DNA from: Dioszegia crocea
Taxonomy: Eukaryota > Basidiomycota > Tremellomycetes > Tremellales > Bulleribasidiaceae
NCBI GenBank assembly: GCA_001600615.1
Contig: BCKK01000011.1
Span: 618,839-682,838 of the forward strand
DNA: 64,000 nucleotides
Reading direction: 5' to 3'
The notes beneath the pieces are model-generated. The model ran no database searches and had not been told where the DNA came from. It was given only the letters and a program-made list of their open reading frames with translations. Within the stretch, counting starts at the first letter, position 1. Every line of letters starts with the position of its first letter. The translations under genes and the position numbers were made by a program. Shown here piece after piece: positions 1-11,412 of the stretch.

Positions 1-500
1 GGGTGAGTCGAGGCTGGTGCTCGAATTTGGCCGCATTGATGCGTGGAGAGGAAGGAGACGCAGAGCGGGGTGGGGTAGGGAGGTTCGACATGGCGATACT
101 GAAGTTTCTGGGGCACACCCCAGCCCCAGAGGTCCTGGATTATATCTACTAGTCATGGCGGAAATGATAGTCCGTCACGGCCCATCTGCACGCGAGTCTC
201 ATCCGCAAGGTATGGAATGGCCGATAAGCGCTAGGGGTATCTCCTTTGTCGGCATTGTGGCCCAGGAGAATGTGAAGGGGCCACCCAGTGTGATAATAAA
301 GGTAGTTGATAGCAGGACGTTGTCAGATGTGATGTCTAGAGTAGGGAGGGCTGGTATGGAGGACCAGCTTTTGTGTCAGGGGTATAGCTCATGTCAGGGG
401 TGGAAGGGGAATCGGAAATGACGTAAAGATTCGCCACCCGGATCAAATCGGCCTTTCAGCCGAGCGTGGCACTATATGAATCCCAAAAATAGCTTGCATC
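1..500. other. No supported gene at left edge
   Basis: A 134-codon plus-strand open frame at 17-421 is Gly/Arg-rich, shows no domain and has no splice context, so I treat it as chance. The stretch probably holds the 3' flank of the minus-strand carrier gene that ends at 501. I see no RNA gene or repeat here. Confidence 0.4.
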
Positions 501-1508
501 TCATAAGAGCTTCTTGATCTGCTCCATGAATACAAAAGTTAGAGCAGTGGTAGGGGTCATTCTAAGCCATGCAGGTAGCCATCCACGGAAGAGCACGCTT
601 ACACCGTCCGTTTTGAGAGATTTTGAGATGATTTGAGATAGAGACTGATGTTAGCAAGGAAAAGGCGCGACTTACTGTCTGACCGGTAGATGCCTGCATT
701 CTAGACTTGACGACATCGACGGGGGTGCAAATGGTTATGGAGATGGTACCGCCAAGGGTTGCAGTGAGGAGATGGAGTGGTATTGAATCTTCAAAATAGC
801 CTGTGCGGAGGAGTCGACGTTTGATTAGATCGTAACTATTGTCAGCTAGAACAGGGTTGGACTCACCATGAAAGTTGTGCAGAGTTCAGGAGTATGCTCC
901 GAGCCGTAGTAGGTACGGCACCTCTGAACATCCCCTTCACTCCGCCTTCTTGATAGATCCGATACAAGCCCTGGAAAGCATTCCGATAATGTAGCCGTTT
1001 CTCAACTGGTTTGACACCATCTCCTGCCATTCTGACCAACACCAATTCTGTCATTAGCGCAATCGCCAGATGGCTCACCTCCAGGTACACCCGCAATACC
1101 CCCAAACAACCCTGCTATAGCCGCATTCTTGATCAACCCCAAAGCACTCGCCTCCTTACCGCCCAACGCCCGTCGCTTTTTGGCATCCCGCGAGTTGAGC
1201 TCGGCATAGACTCCGAATCGCACAGATCCATACGTCGCTTGACGCAGCAGACTACCGGTCAGTCCCACCCAGAGTTCTCTGATTCCTCCAGCTTGGACAG
1301 TATTTCGCATAGTCGCCAACATCCCCTGTCGGACTTTTTGCGTTTGAGCGCGGATTTTGGTTTGGTCAATCGGGTGTGTGATGCAAACAGCCATCATCGC
1401 TGCGACCCCTGGATGTCAGCTTTGTGATGTGAGAGACTCACCACCAACCCATCTTGGCTGCTCGCGAGGTATGACAGGTAGTAGGGCCGCTTCGACTGCT
1501 CCAGACAT
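501..1508 (-). CDS. DIC1: Mitochondrial carrier, dicarboxylate (Dic1) type
   Basis: This is a mitochondrial carrier family (SLC25) protein of about 280 residues in at least five exons, predicted to sit in the inner mitochondrial membrane. The three carrier repeats show signatures HPIDQTKIRAQTQ, GGIAGVPGELVLVRM and TPVDVVKSRMQAST. The combination GGIAG...LVLVRM plus GYFEDSIPLHL in repeat 3 is characteristic of the Dic1/oxaloacetate branch. By family it would exchange malate or succinate for phosphate. The second signature has Pro-Gly-Glu where Pro-Ala-Asp is usual. The start was chosen because exon 1 (MSGAVEAALLPVIPREQPRW) joins in frame over a 33-nt intron with a GCTGAC branch site. The C-terminus ends MEQIKKLL. 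It is divergently paired with the citrate carrier gene at 1942. Family assignment is firm; exact substrate is inferred. Confidence 0.87.
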
Positions 1509-1941
1509 TGTACGGTGTGCAATGGTCTATCTCGAGACAGGCACGACTCGGTCAGATCGGACGCGGGGCCCCAGTATGGATGCCGGCAGTTCGAATCGCT
1601 TCTTTGGGACCATCCCTTTCGCAGTGGAAAGAGAGTTTGCGGCTGTGTGTGTAGGGTGTGTGCATGCGTCTGAGTTTCAAACTTACCCCTAGCTTTGAGT
1701 CTCGCATCCTTTGGATCTCATCAATCTTCACTACTCATGCACTCCCCAGCGATGCATCTTCGACATCAATCGACACGACTCGGAGTCAGTCGGTCGACAC
1801 ATTCGGAGCTGCCAGTCCGCCGGAGAATCAACCGCCGCGCACAATCTCTGAGAATCGATAAGGGTTTATATCAACGCACCGACGCGACACAGCATCTGAC
1901 ATCTAACTTGCCAACACACCACCATCGCACCTGACACCCAG
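1509..1941. promoter_or_regulatory. Shared divergent promoter of two mitochondrial carrier genes
   Basis: This 433-bp gap separates the start codons of the dicarboxylate-type carrier (minus) and the citrate carrier (plus), so it must carry both promoters unless they lie in UTR introns. The right part is CT/CA-rich, as is common just upstream of starts in these yeasts. No specific factor site could be assigned. Confidence 0.5.
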
Positions 1942-3090
1942 ATGTCTGCCACTCACCGCAAGCCCAACCAATACGAGTCTCTTCTCGCCGGTATCATTGC
2001 CGGCGGTGTTGAAGGCGCTGCGACCTACCCCGCGGAATTCGTCAAGACCCGAGCTCAATTCACGGCTACAAAGGGATCCGTAAGTTGCCTCGTTGCCGCT
2101 GCTGGCTTTGAGCTAATCCCTAGGCTGTCGGTGTCATTCCCATCATTCGCGAAACGCTCAGAGAGCGGGGTATTCGAGGGCTGTACTCTGGCGCCGGAGC
2201 CCTGATTGTTGGAAACAGTCTAAAGGCGGGTGTGCGGTTCTTGACGTATGATTCCGTCAAGGGGGTCTTTGCGGATGCCAATGTGAGTCTAGCTAGCGCA
2301 AGAAAGGACCCAGACTGATACTCGCAGGGCAAGATGACACCGGGCCGAACTATGCTGGCGGGTTTGGCGGCCGGAGTGGTAGAGGCGGTCGTAGCAGTCA
2401 CGCCCAGCGAGACAATCAAGTGAGTTCCCTTGACTTGCGTACTGGACTGCGCTGACACTCAGAACAAAACTTATCCAGGACGCCTCGTCAACACGGCTCT
2501 ATCACAATATGGTAGACGGTACCATTGGAATTTGCCGGACGGAAGGATTCAAGGGGGTCTACCGAGGACTTTGGCCTACTGTAAGTTCATGTCTCAAGAC
2601 ATCGTTCTCCAGCTAAGACTACAGATCATGAAGCAAGGCGCCAACAGTGCCGTCCGATTCTCGTCCTACTCTTTCCTCCAAAATCAGCTCGTCGGCTTCA
2701 CCAAGCCTGAAACGGGCAAACTTTCATCCTCATTGACTTTCGTCGCTGGAGCAGGAGCTGGTCTCATTACTGTCTGTAAGTGTCATCTTATTCTCTACTA
2801 GGTCTCTAGCTGATGTCTGAGATGCCACTATGCCCCTCGACAACATCAAAACGCGGATGCAAGCGACAGGCGCAGAGTCGAGATACAAAAACAGCGCGGA
2901 TTGTCTTCTCAAGGTGAGTCTGGAGGTTCGGACAACGTTGTGAGCATAGGCTGATTCATAGATCGTCCGACAAGAGGGTGTTCTGAGGCTGTGGGGAGGA
3001 ACGACACCTCGTCTGGCTAGGTTGATGTTCAGCGGTGGTATTGTCTTTGCGGTTTACGAGCGGTTGATAGGTGTCATGACTAAGTTTTGA
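1942..3090 (+). CDS. CTP1: Mitochondrial tricarboxylate (citrate) carrier
   Basis: Seven exons encode about 290 residues of a mitochondrial carrier. The N-terminus YESLLAGIIAGGVEGAATYP followed by AEFVKTRAQF, then VTPSETIKTKLIQD in repeat 2 and MPLDNIKTRMQ in repeat 3, matches the Ctp1 citrate transport protein family. The family exports citrate from the matrix in exchange for malate, feeding cytosolic acetyl-CoA and hence lipid and sterol synthesis. Introns are 40-50 nt with GTGAGT/GTAAGT donors and restore the frame throughout. The ATG at 1942 gives the expected short N-terminus. It ends ERLIGVMTKF. A divergent Dic1-type carrier lies 433 bp upstream. Full length, no lesion seen. Confidence 0.92.
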
Positions 3091-3676
3091 GCGGGGTTGT
3101 TTGTATATCTGTGTATGTATATCTCGGTACTGCCTTCTTTTTGCTGCTATCAGCTATCGTACCTGTTCAAAGTGAACACTCAGATGCCCTTTGCTGCTCT
3201 TGTCATACACGTCAGTTGCATTACGTACTCCCCAGTCTCCACGTGGCACATAGTTCCGAATCGAACCGAGCCAAGACGCATCACAGCTCTTTCCTACGCT
3301 TCCCCTCTATGCTTCATCGGTCTTCATCGGTGGAAACAGCATCAGCGATGGACTCCACTTCCACCCCGACGGCCCCGTATGACCCCGCTTCGGACGCTCG
3401 AGGAGGCCTGAGGAGGCCCACATTCCACACACCAAGCTTTTACATCAGGGTCTACTGACGTGTCTTAAAGGCAAAATCTTGGCTCAGCAATCTTGGCAAG
3501 TCGGCATTCATGTGCGGCCCCAACATCTAATCTCCACACTCATCTCCGCTCATTCCTACACATGTCCATCATCTCCTGCTGACTTATCTACGGAAAATCA
3601 TCCTCCTTCGCCTTTATACATAAGGTAGAGTCCACCACAGTGATGTTCTCCACAACCCCCTCTTTACCCTGCTACA
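3091..3676. other. Intergenic, permease promoter side
   Basis: The 586 bp between CTP1 and the permease have only short overlapping open frames (for example 3087-3458) that lack domains and splice support. The last 80 bp are C/T/A-rich, with a CTTTATACAT box near 3610 that could act as a core promoter element. Nothing else is evident. Confidence 0.4.
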
Positions 3677-5592
3677 ATGACCAAGACCAACGCCCTCAAT
3701 CCCATCGTCGACTCGCGCGTCGAGGAGATGCTCGTCCCTTCGCCTACAATCCCCGTCCATAACTCCAGGCCCGCATCACTCGCTCCCGACTACGACGACA
3801 AGGGCACGATCGAGTATGTCGAGAAGAAGATGACTGACGAGGAGGATGATGATCCCAACTCGCCCGAGGCCATCTTACAGCGATACCCTCTTTTACGCAA
3901 CAAGAGTGAGAAGGAATTGGACACTCTCAATCGTCGTGTTCGTCGCAGAATGTAAGTTTTCCCACATGAGCCTAGCTGATAATCAGGGACTATCGGATGT
4001 TGCCCATCATTACCATCTGTCTCATGGTCAACTATCTCGACCGGTCCAACGTCACCAACGCTCGTGTGGCCGGTATGCAACGTGATATGGGTATGACCGA
4101 TGTACAATGGGTAAGTCTTTCCTCTGCTTGAAGAAACTTTAGCTAACTTTCAGTCCCTCGGCATCAGTCTTTTCTACGTTGGATACATGTTGACTCAACT
4201 CCCCGGATCTCTCCTTCTCGCCAAGTACAGACCTCGAATCGTCATCCCTCTCATGATGTAAGTCTACCACTCCGTCCCACGCTGACATCCAGGATGGGTT
4301 GGTCTATCCCTACAATCCTATTCCCCCTCGTCAAGAACCCAGCCGGATTCGCCGCTGCTCGCTTCGCTGTCGGTATCGCTGAGGGTCCCTTCCTCCCCTC
4401 TGTCGCACTCATGACCTCGTCATGGTACGTCAAGGACGAACTCCCATTCCGGATGGCGCTCTGGCACGGTGCTCAAACCCTCTCGAACGTTCTTGGCGGT
4501 CCCTTCGCGGCGGCTGTTTTGGAGAATATGAATGGTATTCGAGGTATGAGGGCGTGGCAGTGGTGTAAGTCTTCTTCTTTTTGGTTTATACCTGTGCTAA
4601 TCAATAGTCATGCTTATCGAGGGTGCCCTTTCTATCTTTGTCGCCGGTATTGCCGCTTGGCTATTGCCCAACTGGGCCCACAACACCCCTTGGCTCAGCG
4701 ACGAAGAGACTGAGATGGCCCAATACCGTTTGGTGCTCAATGCGAACGGTGTCGATGACTCCAAGAGCGCCATGGGTCTTTGGGAGGGTGCGAAGTTGGG
4801 AGCCAAGGACCCTGTAAGCTTACTGCGCCTATCAAGGAGTTTCAAGCTGACCTCCAGTTCACCTGGCTCTTCATGTGCTTGCACTTCTGGCTCATCTCTG
4901 CTCAATCATTCAAAGACTTCTTGCCTTCGATTGTAAGTCTACCTTATCATCGTCACAGCTTGTGCTAATCTGCAGCTCCGCTCCATGTCCTCTTCCAACC
5001 TCATGACCTACCTCCTCCAATCGCCCTGCTACCTCCTCGGATACCTTACAATCCTCGGTGTCGGATGGTCCTCCGGTCGATTCCACGATTCCCGATGGCA
5101 CGTTGTAAGTCTCCACCCCCTACCCCCTATTCTACTACCCCGCTAACACCCCAGATCTTCCCCATCCTCCTCTCGGCAGTAGGCACAGTCATGCTTATAA
5201 CATCCTACAACCTCGGCGTCCGCTACACCGGTGTTTGTTTCCTCATCATGGGTGTATTCTCAGGTCTCAACATCCAAGTCTCATGGTCAACCCAACTCGT
5301 ACCTGGACCCCGACACAAAAAGGCTGCCCTCCTCGCTATCGCAAATACATTCGGTACCGCCTCACACTGGTTCACCCCTTACTTCTTCCTCACGAATCAG
5401 GCACCGCTGTACCAGTTTGGCGGCGCCCTCATCCTATTCTCTATCGGCCTTACTATCCTCACTGTCTTGGCGACTTGGTGGTATGTCGTCAGGCTCAACA
5501 AGAAGCTGGACGTCAAGGAGGCTCAGGTCAACGTGGATAGGGTGGCGAGAGGGTTGCCGGAGCTTCCTAAGGGTTGGCGATACCCTCTTTAG
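3677..5592 (+). CDS. MFS permease, Dal5/anion:cation symporter family
   Basis: Eight exons give about 540 residues of a major facilitator permease. After a roughly 95-residue acidic N-terminal tail come RRMDYRMLPI and MVNYLDRSNVTNARVAG, the TM1 signature of the Dal5/Tna1 anion:cation symporter family. The motif RFAVGIAEGPFLPSVALM follows in TM4. The remaining helices fit a 12-TM plan, and the C-terminal tail ends LPELPKGWRYPL. The family imports allantoate, nicotinate, ureidosuccinate, biotin-like vitamins or other carboxylates across the plasma membrane. The substrate here cannot be fixed. All introns are 33-48 nt and close in frame. Intact. A second Dal5-type permease lies at 34.7 kb. Confidence 0.88.
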
Positions 5593-6064
5593 GCGGTGTG
5601 ATGGGCGAGGGTGTGGTAGTGTATATTGGTGATGTTATGGCGGCTCTTCCGCTAGGGAAAATTTTTGCTTGTAAGGTGTTGGATTTTTAGCTCGAATGAA
5701 TGACATCGATATCTGGACTTTCAGTTATTCAATCCGCCAGCAGCCCTACTAATCTGTCGGTTCATGTCGGTTCCTGACTTCCTATACTGCTGTCAATGAT
5801 GCAATGACAGCTTCAAAGAATAGGCTGTCTAGTCGTACCCACGTGCGAGACTACAATTGAGTGAACCACCTTCACAGACATGTGTCCGTGTGTGTATGTA
5901 AACTCGCATGCGCGAGAAAGTGGAATGATGCATATGTGATCAGGGATAGTATGTAATGGCCACATCTCACTGCTCCATGCCATAATGATCCTGAATAATA
6001 CGTCGCCCTCCTACCCTCCCTCATATCCTCGTTCCCCCGAGAGCGGCATCGGAAAGCGAGGAGC
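5593..6064. other. Convergent intergenic region
   Basis: This 472-bp gap lies between the stop of the plus-strand permease gene and the stop of a minus-strand gene. It should hold both 3' UTRs. No gene, hairpin or repeat is evident. Confidence 0.4.
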
Positions 6065-6715
6065 TCAAGCTTGTGCGATGTCCTTGAGCATGTGCCTCTT
6101 CAAGCAATCTTGAGAAAAGCTGTCGAGAATGCTTTGCTTCCTGTCGCCGAAAAGGGAGGGAAGCTGATCCATGGTAGATTCAAAATGATCAACCTCGTCC
6201 CGAAAGTCGGAAGGGAGTCCCCCTTCGGTCAGTCTCAGCGCGCTGTATCTGCTCATCAGCCGGCAGACCCGTCACTTTCGACCGGGCACCCAAGTCAAGG
6301 GTGACTGACGGACTTACAGGGGATGCGCGGAACCCTCGAGTTGGGAACTGGCGATGATGAAGTCCTTGTGGAGGGCGATAATGTCAGTGAATCGAGTATC
6401 AAGTCTGGGGTCGAGCTGCGAGTCCCACTCGATGAGCATTGCAGCGACCAAAGGGTCTCGCACCCTGAGCATTTCGATCAATTCGTCTTTCTTCACGAAA
6501 TCCTTGAGCGTCTGCGGAGACATCAGTGTGATGGAGTCATCTGGAGTCCATGTCAACAATAGGTGCTGGTCGATTGAACCGCAGTTCAAAGAGTACATCT
6601 GCTCCAGAATCTTGAGGAAGTCGGTTTGGTTGGACGAGCTGATGAGTGCGTTATAGTATGTGCTCAAAAGCGGAAGGGTGGAAGCGCTGTCGACAGTAGT
6701 GGCGGTAGAGCTCAT
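6065..6715 (-). CDS. Conserved-looking hypothetical protein, about 190 aa
   Basis: Two exons flank a 69-nt intron (6249-6317, donor GTAAGT, branch GGCTGATG, acceptor CAG). They encode a soluble acidic protein starting MSSTATTVDSASTLPLLSTY and ending HMLKDIAQA. Splicing joins SAHPL to YSALRLTEGG in frame, which supports the model. The sequence looks largely helical, has no signal peptide or membrane segment, and I do not recognise a domain. An in-frame ATG further upstream (6979) exists, but the stretch between looks like leader sequence, so the ATG at 6715 is preferred. Function unknown. Confidence 0.6.
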
Positions 6716-7283
6716 GGTGATGATGAATCCTCTGTAAGGTATAAGCAGATGATGATAAGACACGAAGGACTGGAACGCCAAATACAATCCTGAATATTTC
6801 GCAGTTGCGCAGTACTTAGTGACTCGCCTAGAAGTCGATGCGTTTATCGAGCTGAGTGGTAAGGTCACGGGGGGATTCGGGTGCCCGTTATGCTTATATT
6901 CTATTGACTGACTTATATTTGACCGACGCTCCTTTGCCTTCCCCGTCCGACACGCGCATGAGCCCCTGAGAATCATCAAAGGTTGCCAAGACTACCTCGT
7001 GAGGCAAATTGTCACGGTGACCTCTGGGTAGGCACTACCAATCTGACAGATACTCGCCCGTCTGATCTAGATATGGGCGCTACATGTACTCCCACAGACC
7101 CCTGATGTCCTACGCTGAGAATCCGCGATCCAGTCCTGACGCCACTTTCAGGTGAGACACTCGGCCCGATCCGGCCCGACCCGCCGATCCCGACTCCGCA
7201 TTCCTCAATTTTTTTGCCCTCTCCTATGGATTTCATCCTTATAATAGGCGACATCTAGCACATACTCCTTCACAAGCTCTCAT
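6716..7283. promoter_or_regulatory. Divergent promoter region
   Basis: The 568 bp between the unknown minus-strand gene and the plus-strand dehydrogenase gene must contain both promoters. Several CCGATC/GGCCCGA-like repeats occur at about 7165-7190, immediately upstream of the dehydrogenase leader. No gene is supported here. Confidence 0.4.
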
Positions 7284-8492
7284 ATGTCTTCATCTCTGGC
7301 AACCGGGTCGGTGTCTGATGCCGCATCACCATCTCGCCAACCCGCCTATTCGCTGATTGGCTACCCAATTTCTCATTCCCTCGCGCCCACATTCCAGAAT
7401 ACCTGCTTCGACCTCGAAGGGGATCCGAGTCGGTATGAGCTATGGAGTACCAGTTGTCTCAACCAAAAGGTTCTGGACTGGATAAGGAGTGATGATTTCA
7501 GAGGAGCCGCGTAAGTACCCGATTAACCTTGTCTTTACAATTGCTTACTCTCAAGCGTAACTATGCCTCTCAAAGCAACCATCATACCTTACTTAGACGA
7601 CATCACGCCCGAATCTAAACTCACCGGCGCAGTCAACACCATCGTCAAAGTCTTCAGCCCAGACGGGTCTAGACTCGTCGGTACAAATACAGACTATCTC
7701 GGAATTGTCATTTCACTCCGGACAGCCCTACTCGCCCAATCCCAATCCTCCTTACCTAACACATCCCTTACATTCACACCTAGAACACTATCCTGTGCGG
7801 TAATTGGCGGTGGAGCCACCACACGATCTGCGATTTTGGCTCTACATCGATTAGGCCTCGGACCAATCTTACTTGTTAATCGGGATGAAGCGGAAGTGAA
7901 GGTGACGATGGATTGGTTTGAGCAGACAGCGCTGGATAAGGAAGGATTGGAATTGCTACATGTCAAGAACCCAATTGAGGTTGATGAGGTATATGAAAGA
8001 AGGGATGTTCCGCCAATAGGGATGATTGTTGGGGCTATACCAGGTATGTCTATCCCTCTTTACAGATATTCAAGCTGTACTGAATATTTAGCAATACTGC
8101 CGCAAACACCAGCAGAGCGTATGGTGTACGCCACCGCCACACACCTCTTCACCCTTCCCCAGTCATCCTCTTCATCACCACAGTCAAATCCCGACTTTCT
8201 NCCCCCACCTTCCCCGCCAATCTTCATGGATATGGCGTACTACCCTCGCCCTACACCCCTGACACAAATCGCTCGTGCACTAGGATGGCAGACGGTAGAT
8301 GGAATGCAGTCAATGATCGAGCAAGGGTTTGCACAGCAAAGAATGTGGAAATTGGGTATGGCGACGGTGGAGGCTGGTACGAGGGTGGGGGTGTTGAAGA
8401 AAGAGACGGAAGATGAAGTGAGGAGGAGAATGGAGATTGTACCGGATGTGAAGACGGGGGATGTGGAAGTCGATCGGGCGGATGAGATATAG
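7284..8492 (+). CDS. Quinate/shikimate dehydrogenase-like protein
   Basis: Three exons encode about 370 residues. The N-terminal substrate domain has SLIGYPISHSLAPTFQN, the serine-containing shikimate/quinate-binding loop. MPLKA supplies the catalytic lysine, and GTNTDYLGI carries the conserved Asn-Thr-Asp. The Rossmann part has CAVIGGGATTRSAILAL. The family reversibly oxidises shikimate or quinate with NAD(P). In most fungi shikimate dehydrogenase is part of the pentafunctional Arom protein, so this stand-alone copy more likely serves quinate/shikimate catabolism or is a QutR/QA-1S-like regulator. The second intron (about 8044-8091, 48 nt) lacks an in-frame stop. Removing it gives the family-like IPAILPQTP. 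Base 8202 is an N within a Pro-rich loop. The C-terminus ends VEVDRADEI. Confidence 0.82.
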
Positions 8493-8870
8493 GTCTTGGC
8501 ATTGCGAAGCGAGATGTCAACAGTGCCCATTCTCAGTGTAGGGTGGATGGAGTGATCGATCTTCACTGATCTTGGGTGAGGATAGTGTCAGGTCGACAAT
8601 TGTTTCTGAATGTCATATACGTATAGCTAAGGCTGCATTGCATGCTGTGTGTGTGTTGGATACAGATATTTGAGAACTAGGAAAGTACGACACTAAACCC
8701 CAACGCAAGCGCGGCGAACCGACGCGAGAGCTAAACCAAAAGAAAGGGAAGAAAATTGTCAAACAGATAACACACGTCCTCTCTCTTCAATCGAAGGACC
8801 ACCTCTTCCTCATGATACCTCTTCATCCTCTCTCAACCACTCCATCCTCACACCCGCCCTCACTAAAGGC
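8493..8870. other. Convergent intergenic region
   Basis: The gap of 378 bp between the dehydrogenase and the bZIP gene, which face each other, should hold both 3' UTRs. Short antisense frames at 8240-8566 are shadows of the dehydrogenase gene. Nothing else is visible. Confidence 0.4.
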
Positions 8871-11412
8871 TCATCTCATTGGCGCCCGCCCATAACCCGT
8901 AGGTAAACCCAACCCACAATCCCTATGCTGAATCAACACCCCACTCAATCTCCCAATCTCATCATGTAGCCCCGCGACAGTCTGGTTCAGACGATCATTC
9001 TCCAATTGGAGTTGTTCAACTTTGGATTGAAGTTCGTTCAACCATTGTTTTTTGCGTTGACGACATTTGAGTGCGGCTGTAGAGGTTAGCTAGAGTCTTG
9101 TATGGGCGTGGCGTTGGGGATTGGGATGTTGGATTGTGTCGTTTCTACTCGTGCCCCCGTGTCACTCTGATGAAATGTCCTCAATCGCCAGATTCCCTGC
9201 TCCACCCGATCCCCCTCCATCCAAAATCATCTACTCATCCAGGAACTCGCCCACCCATCAAGCCCTCTCTGGCCTAATCATCCCAGCCCAGCCCAACCCA
9301 ACCCAAACCCAACCCAAACCCAACCCAAACCCAGACCCAAAGCCAGACCCAAAACTCACCTTGCCTATTCCTCTCCAAGAAATTCTTTCTCTTCTCCTCC
9401 TCCGTCTCCGGTTTCCCCGTAATCTTACTAATCCCATCATGTTCACTCTCCATATCTTCATCATCATCATCCATCCCCATCATTCCCATTCCCATCCCTC
9501 TCATCCCGTACATTCCCCCACCCCCACCACCACCCATCGGCGAGGTTGATTCTCCCTTTTCAGGCTTATCCGCCGGACTCGCCGCCGCCGCGCCCTTCTT
9601 TCCCTTTTTGGCTTTAGGTGCTGGTCCTCCATCCGCCGCGTCAGATTTCCTCTTTCTCCCACCTGCAGCAGCTGCCGGTGCTGTCGCAGGCTGAGCAACT
9701 GTCGTCGATGGTGCAGACGCCCCATTACCCATAATCGCCGCTGCTGCTGAGGCCAATGTGGCCGCACTAGGTCCAGCCCCAGTATTGGAATTCCGTTTCC
9801 CCATCAAAGTCGACTGTGGGCCATTTTGCCCTTGACCCTGTCCTGACATCTGGCCCAACCCAGCCTGCTGCTGCTGCATTTGTTGTTGCTGCTGTTGATA
9901 GTGCTGAACGAGTGATGATGAGGGAATAGGAAGACCTCCTAATCCCTGTTGCTGGGCCATATACCCGGGGTGATGTCCAGGATACATCATTCCGTGTGCT
10001 GCACCAGGTGCCATCCCGCCATTCCCACCCATCCCTTGCATCCCCACTCCCATCCCTGGTATATTCATCTGAGGTGCACCTGGCGGTCTGGGCACACCGA
10101 CCTCTTCTTCCCGCTTTGACAACTCCTGATGCGCCTGACTGAGCAAGAAGAGCCCATTCGCAGCTTGACTAGCGGCATTGGCAGATTGTTGAGCGTAATC
10201 GACGTGGGGATAGCCAGGTCCAGGTGGGCCGGGCGGACCATTACTCCCATTGGAGTTTCCGTTGATGTGGGGCGGGCGCTGTTGTTGGTTCTGGGGCGGA
10301 TAGAAGTGGGGTGGTGGTTGATTTCCATTCCCATTACTCATCTGGCGGTTCATATCATTTACCGCGCCAGTAAGAGCGGATAATGTCCCGGGGGTGATTG
10401 TGTCCTGCTGACCCATATCACCATGCGAGATATGGGACAGACCATGATGCTGCTGATGCTGCATATGAGGAGGAAGGGCCGAGATGGATTGGGGATGAGA
10501 GTGATTATTGTCGCCCTGAGGAGGATTATGAGGATCGGCAGATTCCGTATCGGGTGTGGCATTCGTTACCATGTTGAGGAAAGCGGCGGTGTTGGGACTG
10601 GGTAAGGGCATATTGCTAAACCCCGCATTGGCCATGAGGGAGTTGAAGCCAGGTGTAAAACCGCTCCCTGTACCCGGTGTAAAGCCCGTCCGGAATGTAC
10701 TCTGGTCGAACGCATTGTGATTATCGGCTCCATCGCCTTTGGAGATTGACGATCTGCCCTGTGGGCCAGTGAGCATAGCGGGGGATAATGGACCGGTACG
10801 TAGGCCCTGGTTGGCTAACCAAGGGAATTGGCTCGGATCGGCAGCGGCGGGTGAAGTAAGGGATGAGAGGGGAGGTAGAGCATTGTGTTTGATGGCTGTG
10901 GCATCACCGCCTCGTGGTGGTGTAGGCCTCGAATCCTCATTCACGTCGTCTAGCGAATCAGAGTGGTGGCTCTCTCTGAATGATTGTTCGAAGGGGTTTG
11001 GCTCAAGGTCAAATTTAGACCGAGCGGGGATGGGTCGGATGTGAGGTCGATTTGGAAGTGTGTCGGTGGATGGAGATGCAGCTCGAGGAGAGGTGGGTTG
11101 GGGGGATGAGCCTGGGGTCAGTATAGGTAAGGTATGAGACTTACTATTGTCCACATCGGCCTTGTCGTCAGATTCGGGAATGTCGACTTGCTCAGGCGCA
11201 GCGACGGGCGCAGCGAGAGGCGTAGGGGAATCATCCTTTTTCGCGGGAGGTTTGGGAGTGGCAGAAGCTGATCGCTTCCTTTCTGACGCGGCTGATGTGG
11301 GTCGATTTACTACATATCAGCGAGTGGTCCATGTCTGGGGTAGACGAAAAGACTTACTGGCCGGCCCGGCAAGGGAGGAGCTGGAGTGCGGCGCGGAGGC
11401 TACGGCAGCCAT
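8871..11412 (-). CDS. ATF1: bZIP transcription factor, Atf1/CREB type
   Basis: Four exons encode about 725 residues. The C-terminal bZIP has basic region KRKNFLERNRQ joined by splicing to AALKCRQRKKQWLNELQ. A leucine zipper with leucines at heptad spacing (LQSKVEQLQLENDRLNQTVA, then GLHDEIGRL) follows. Upstream, NPFEQSFR, WLANQGLRTGPLSPAML and TGFTPGTGSGFTPG resemble the Aft1 osmotic-stress (OSA) and HRA domains of fungal Atf1. That supports a stress-MAPK-responsive nuclear activator. The middle is Gln-, Gly-, Met- and Pro-rich, including a CTG-encoded poly-Gln run near 9860-9900. Exon 1 starts MAAVASAPHSSSSLAGPA. The 283-nt intron 9077-9359 splits the basic region at a conserved position and holds a G-run repeat. 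The C-terminus ends TGYGRAPMR. Confidence 0.9.
9291..9352 (-). repeat. G-run repeat (GGGTTT/GGGTT) inside the bZIP intron
   Basis: On the plus strand this is an imperfect array of CCCAAA, CCCAAC and CCAGAC units. On the gene's sense strand it reads as repeated GGGTTTGGGTTGGG runs, more than eight closely spaced G-triplets. It lies wholly within the intron that interrupts the bZIP basic region. It resembles degenerate telomere-like sequence and could fold as a G-quadruplex in the pre-mRNA. It is not at a chromosome end here, since genes continue on both sides. Confidence 0.75.

Noticed and set aside
17..421. 134-codon plus-strand open frame at the left edge
   Set aside because: Biased Gly/Arg composition, no domain, no splice signals or conserved look.
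1580..1605. GTTCGAATC resembling a tRNA T-loop
   Set aside because: The flanking bases do not pair as a T-stem, and no acceptor, D or anticodon arm surrounds it.
9291..9352. Interstitial telomere
   Set aside because: Units vary in length, the array is only about 60 bp and sits in an intron with genes on both sides.
9121..9549. 142-codon plus-strand frame rich in Pro and Asn
   Set aside because: It reads the antisense of the bZIP intron repeat and exon; composition comes from the CCCAAA repeat.
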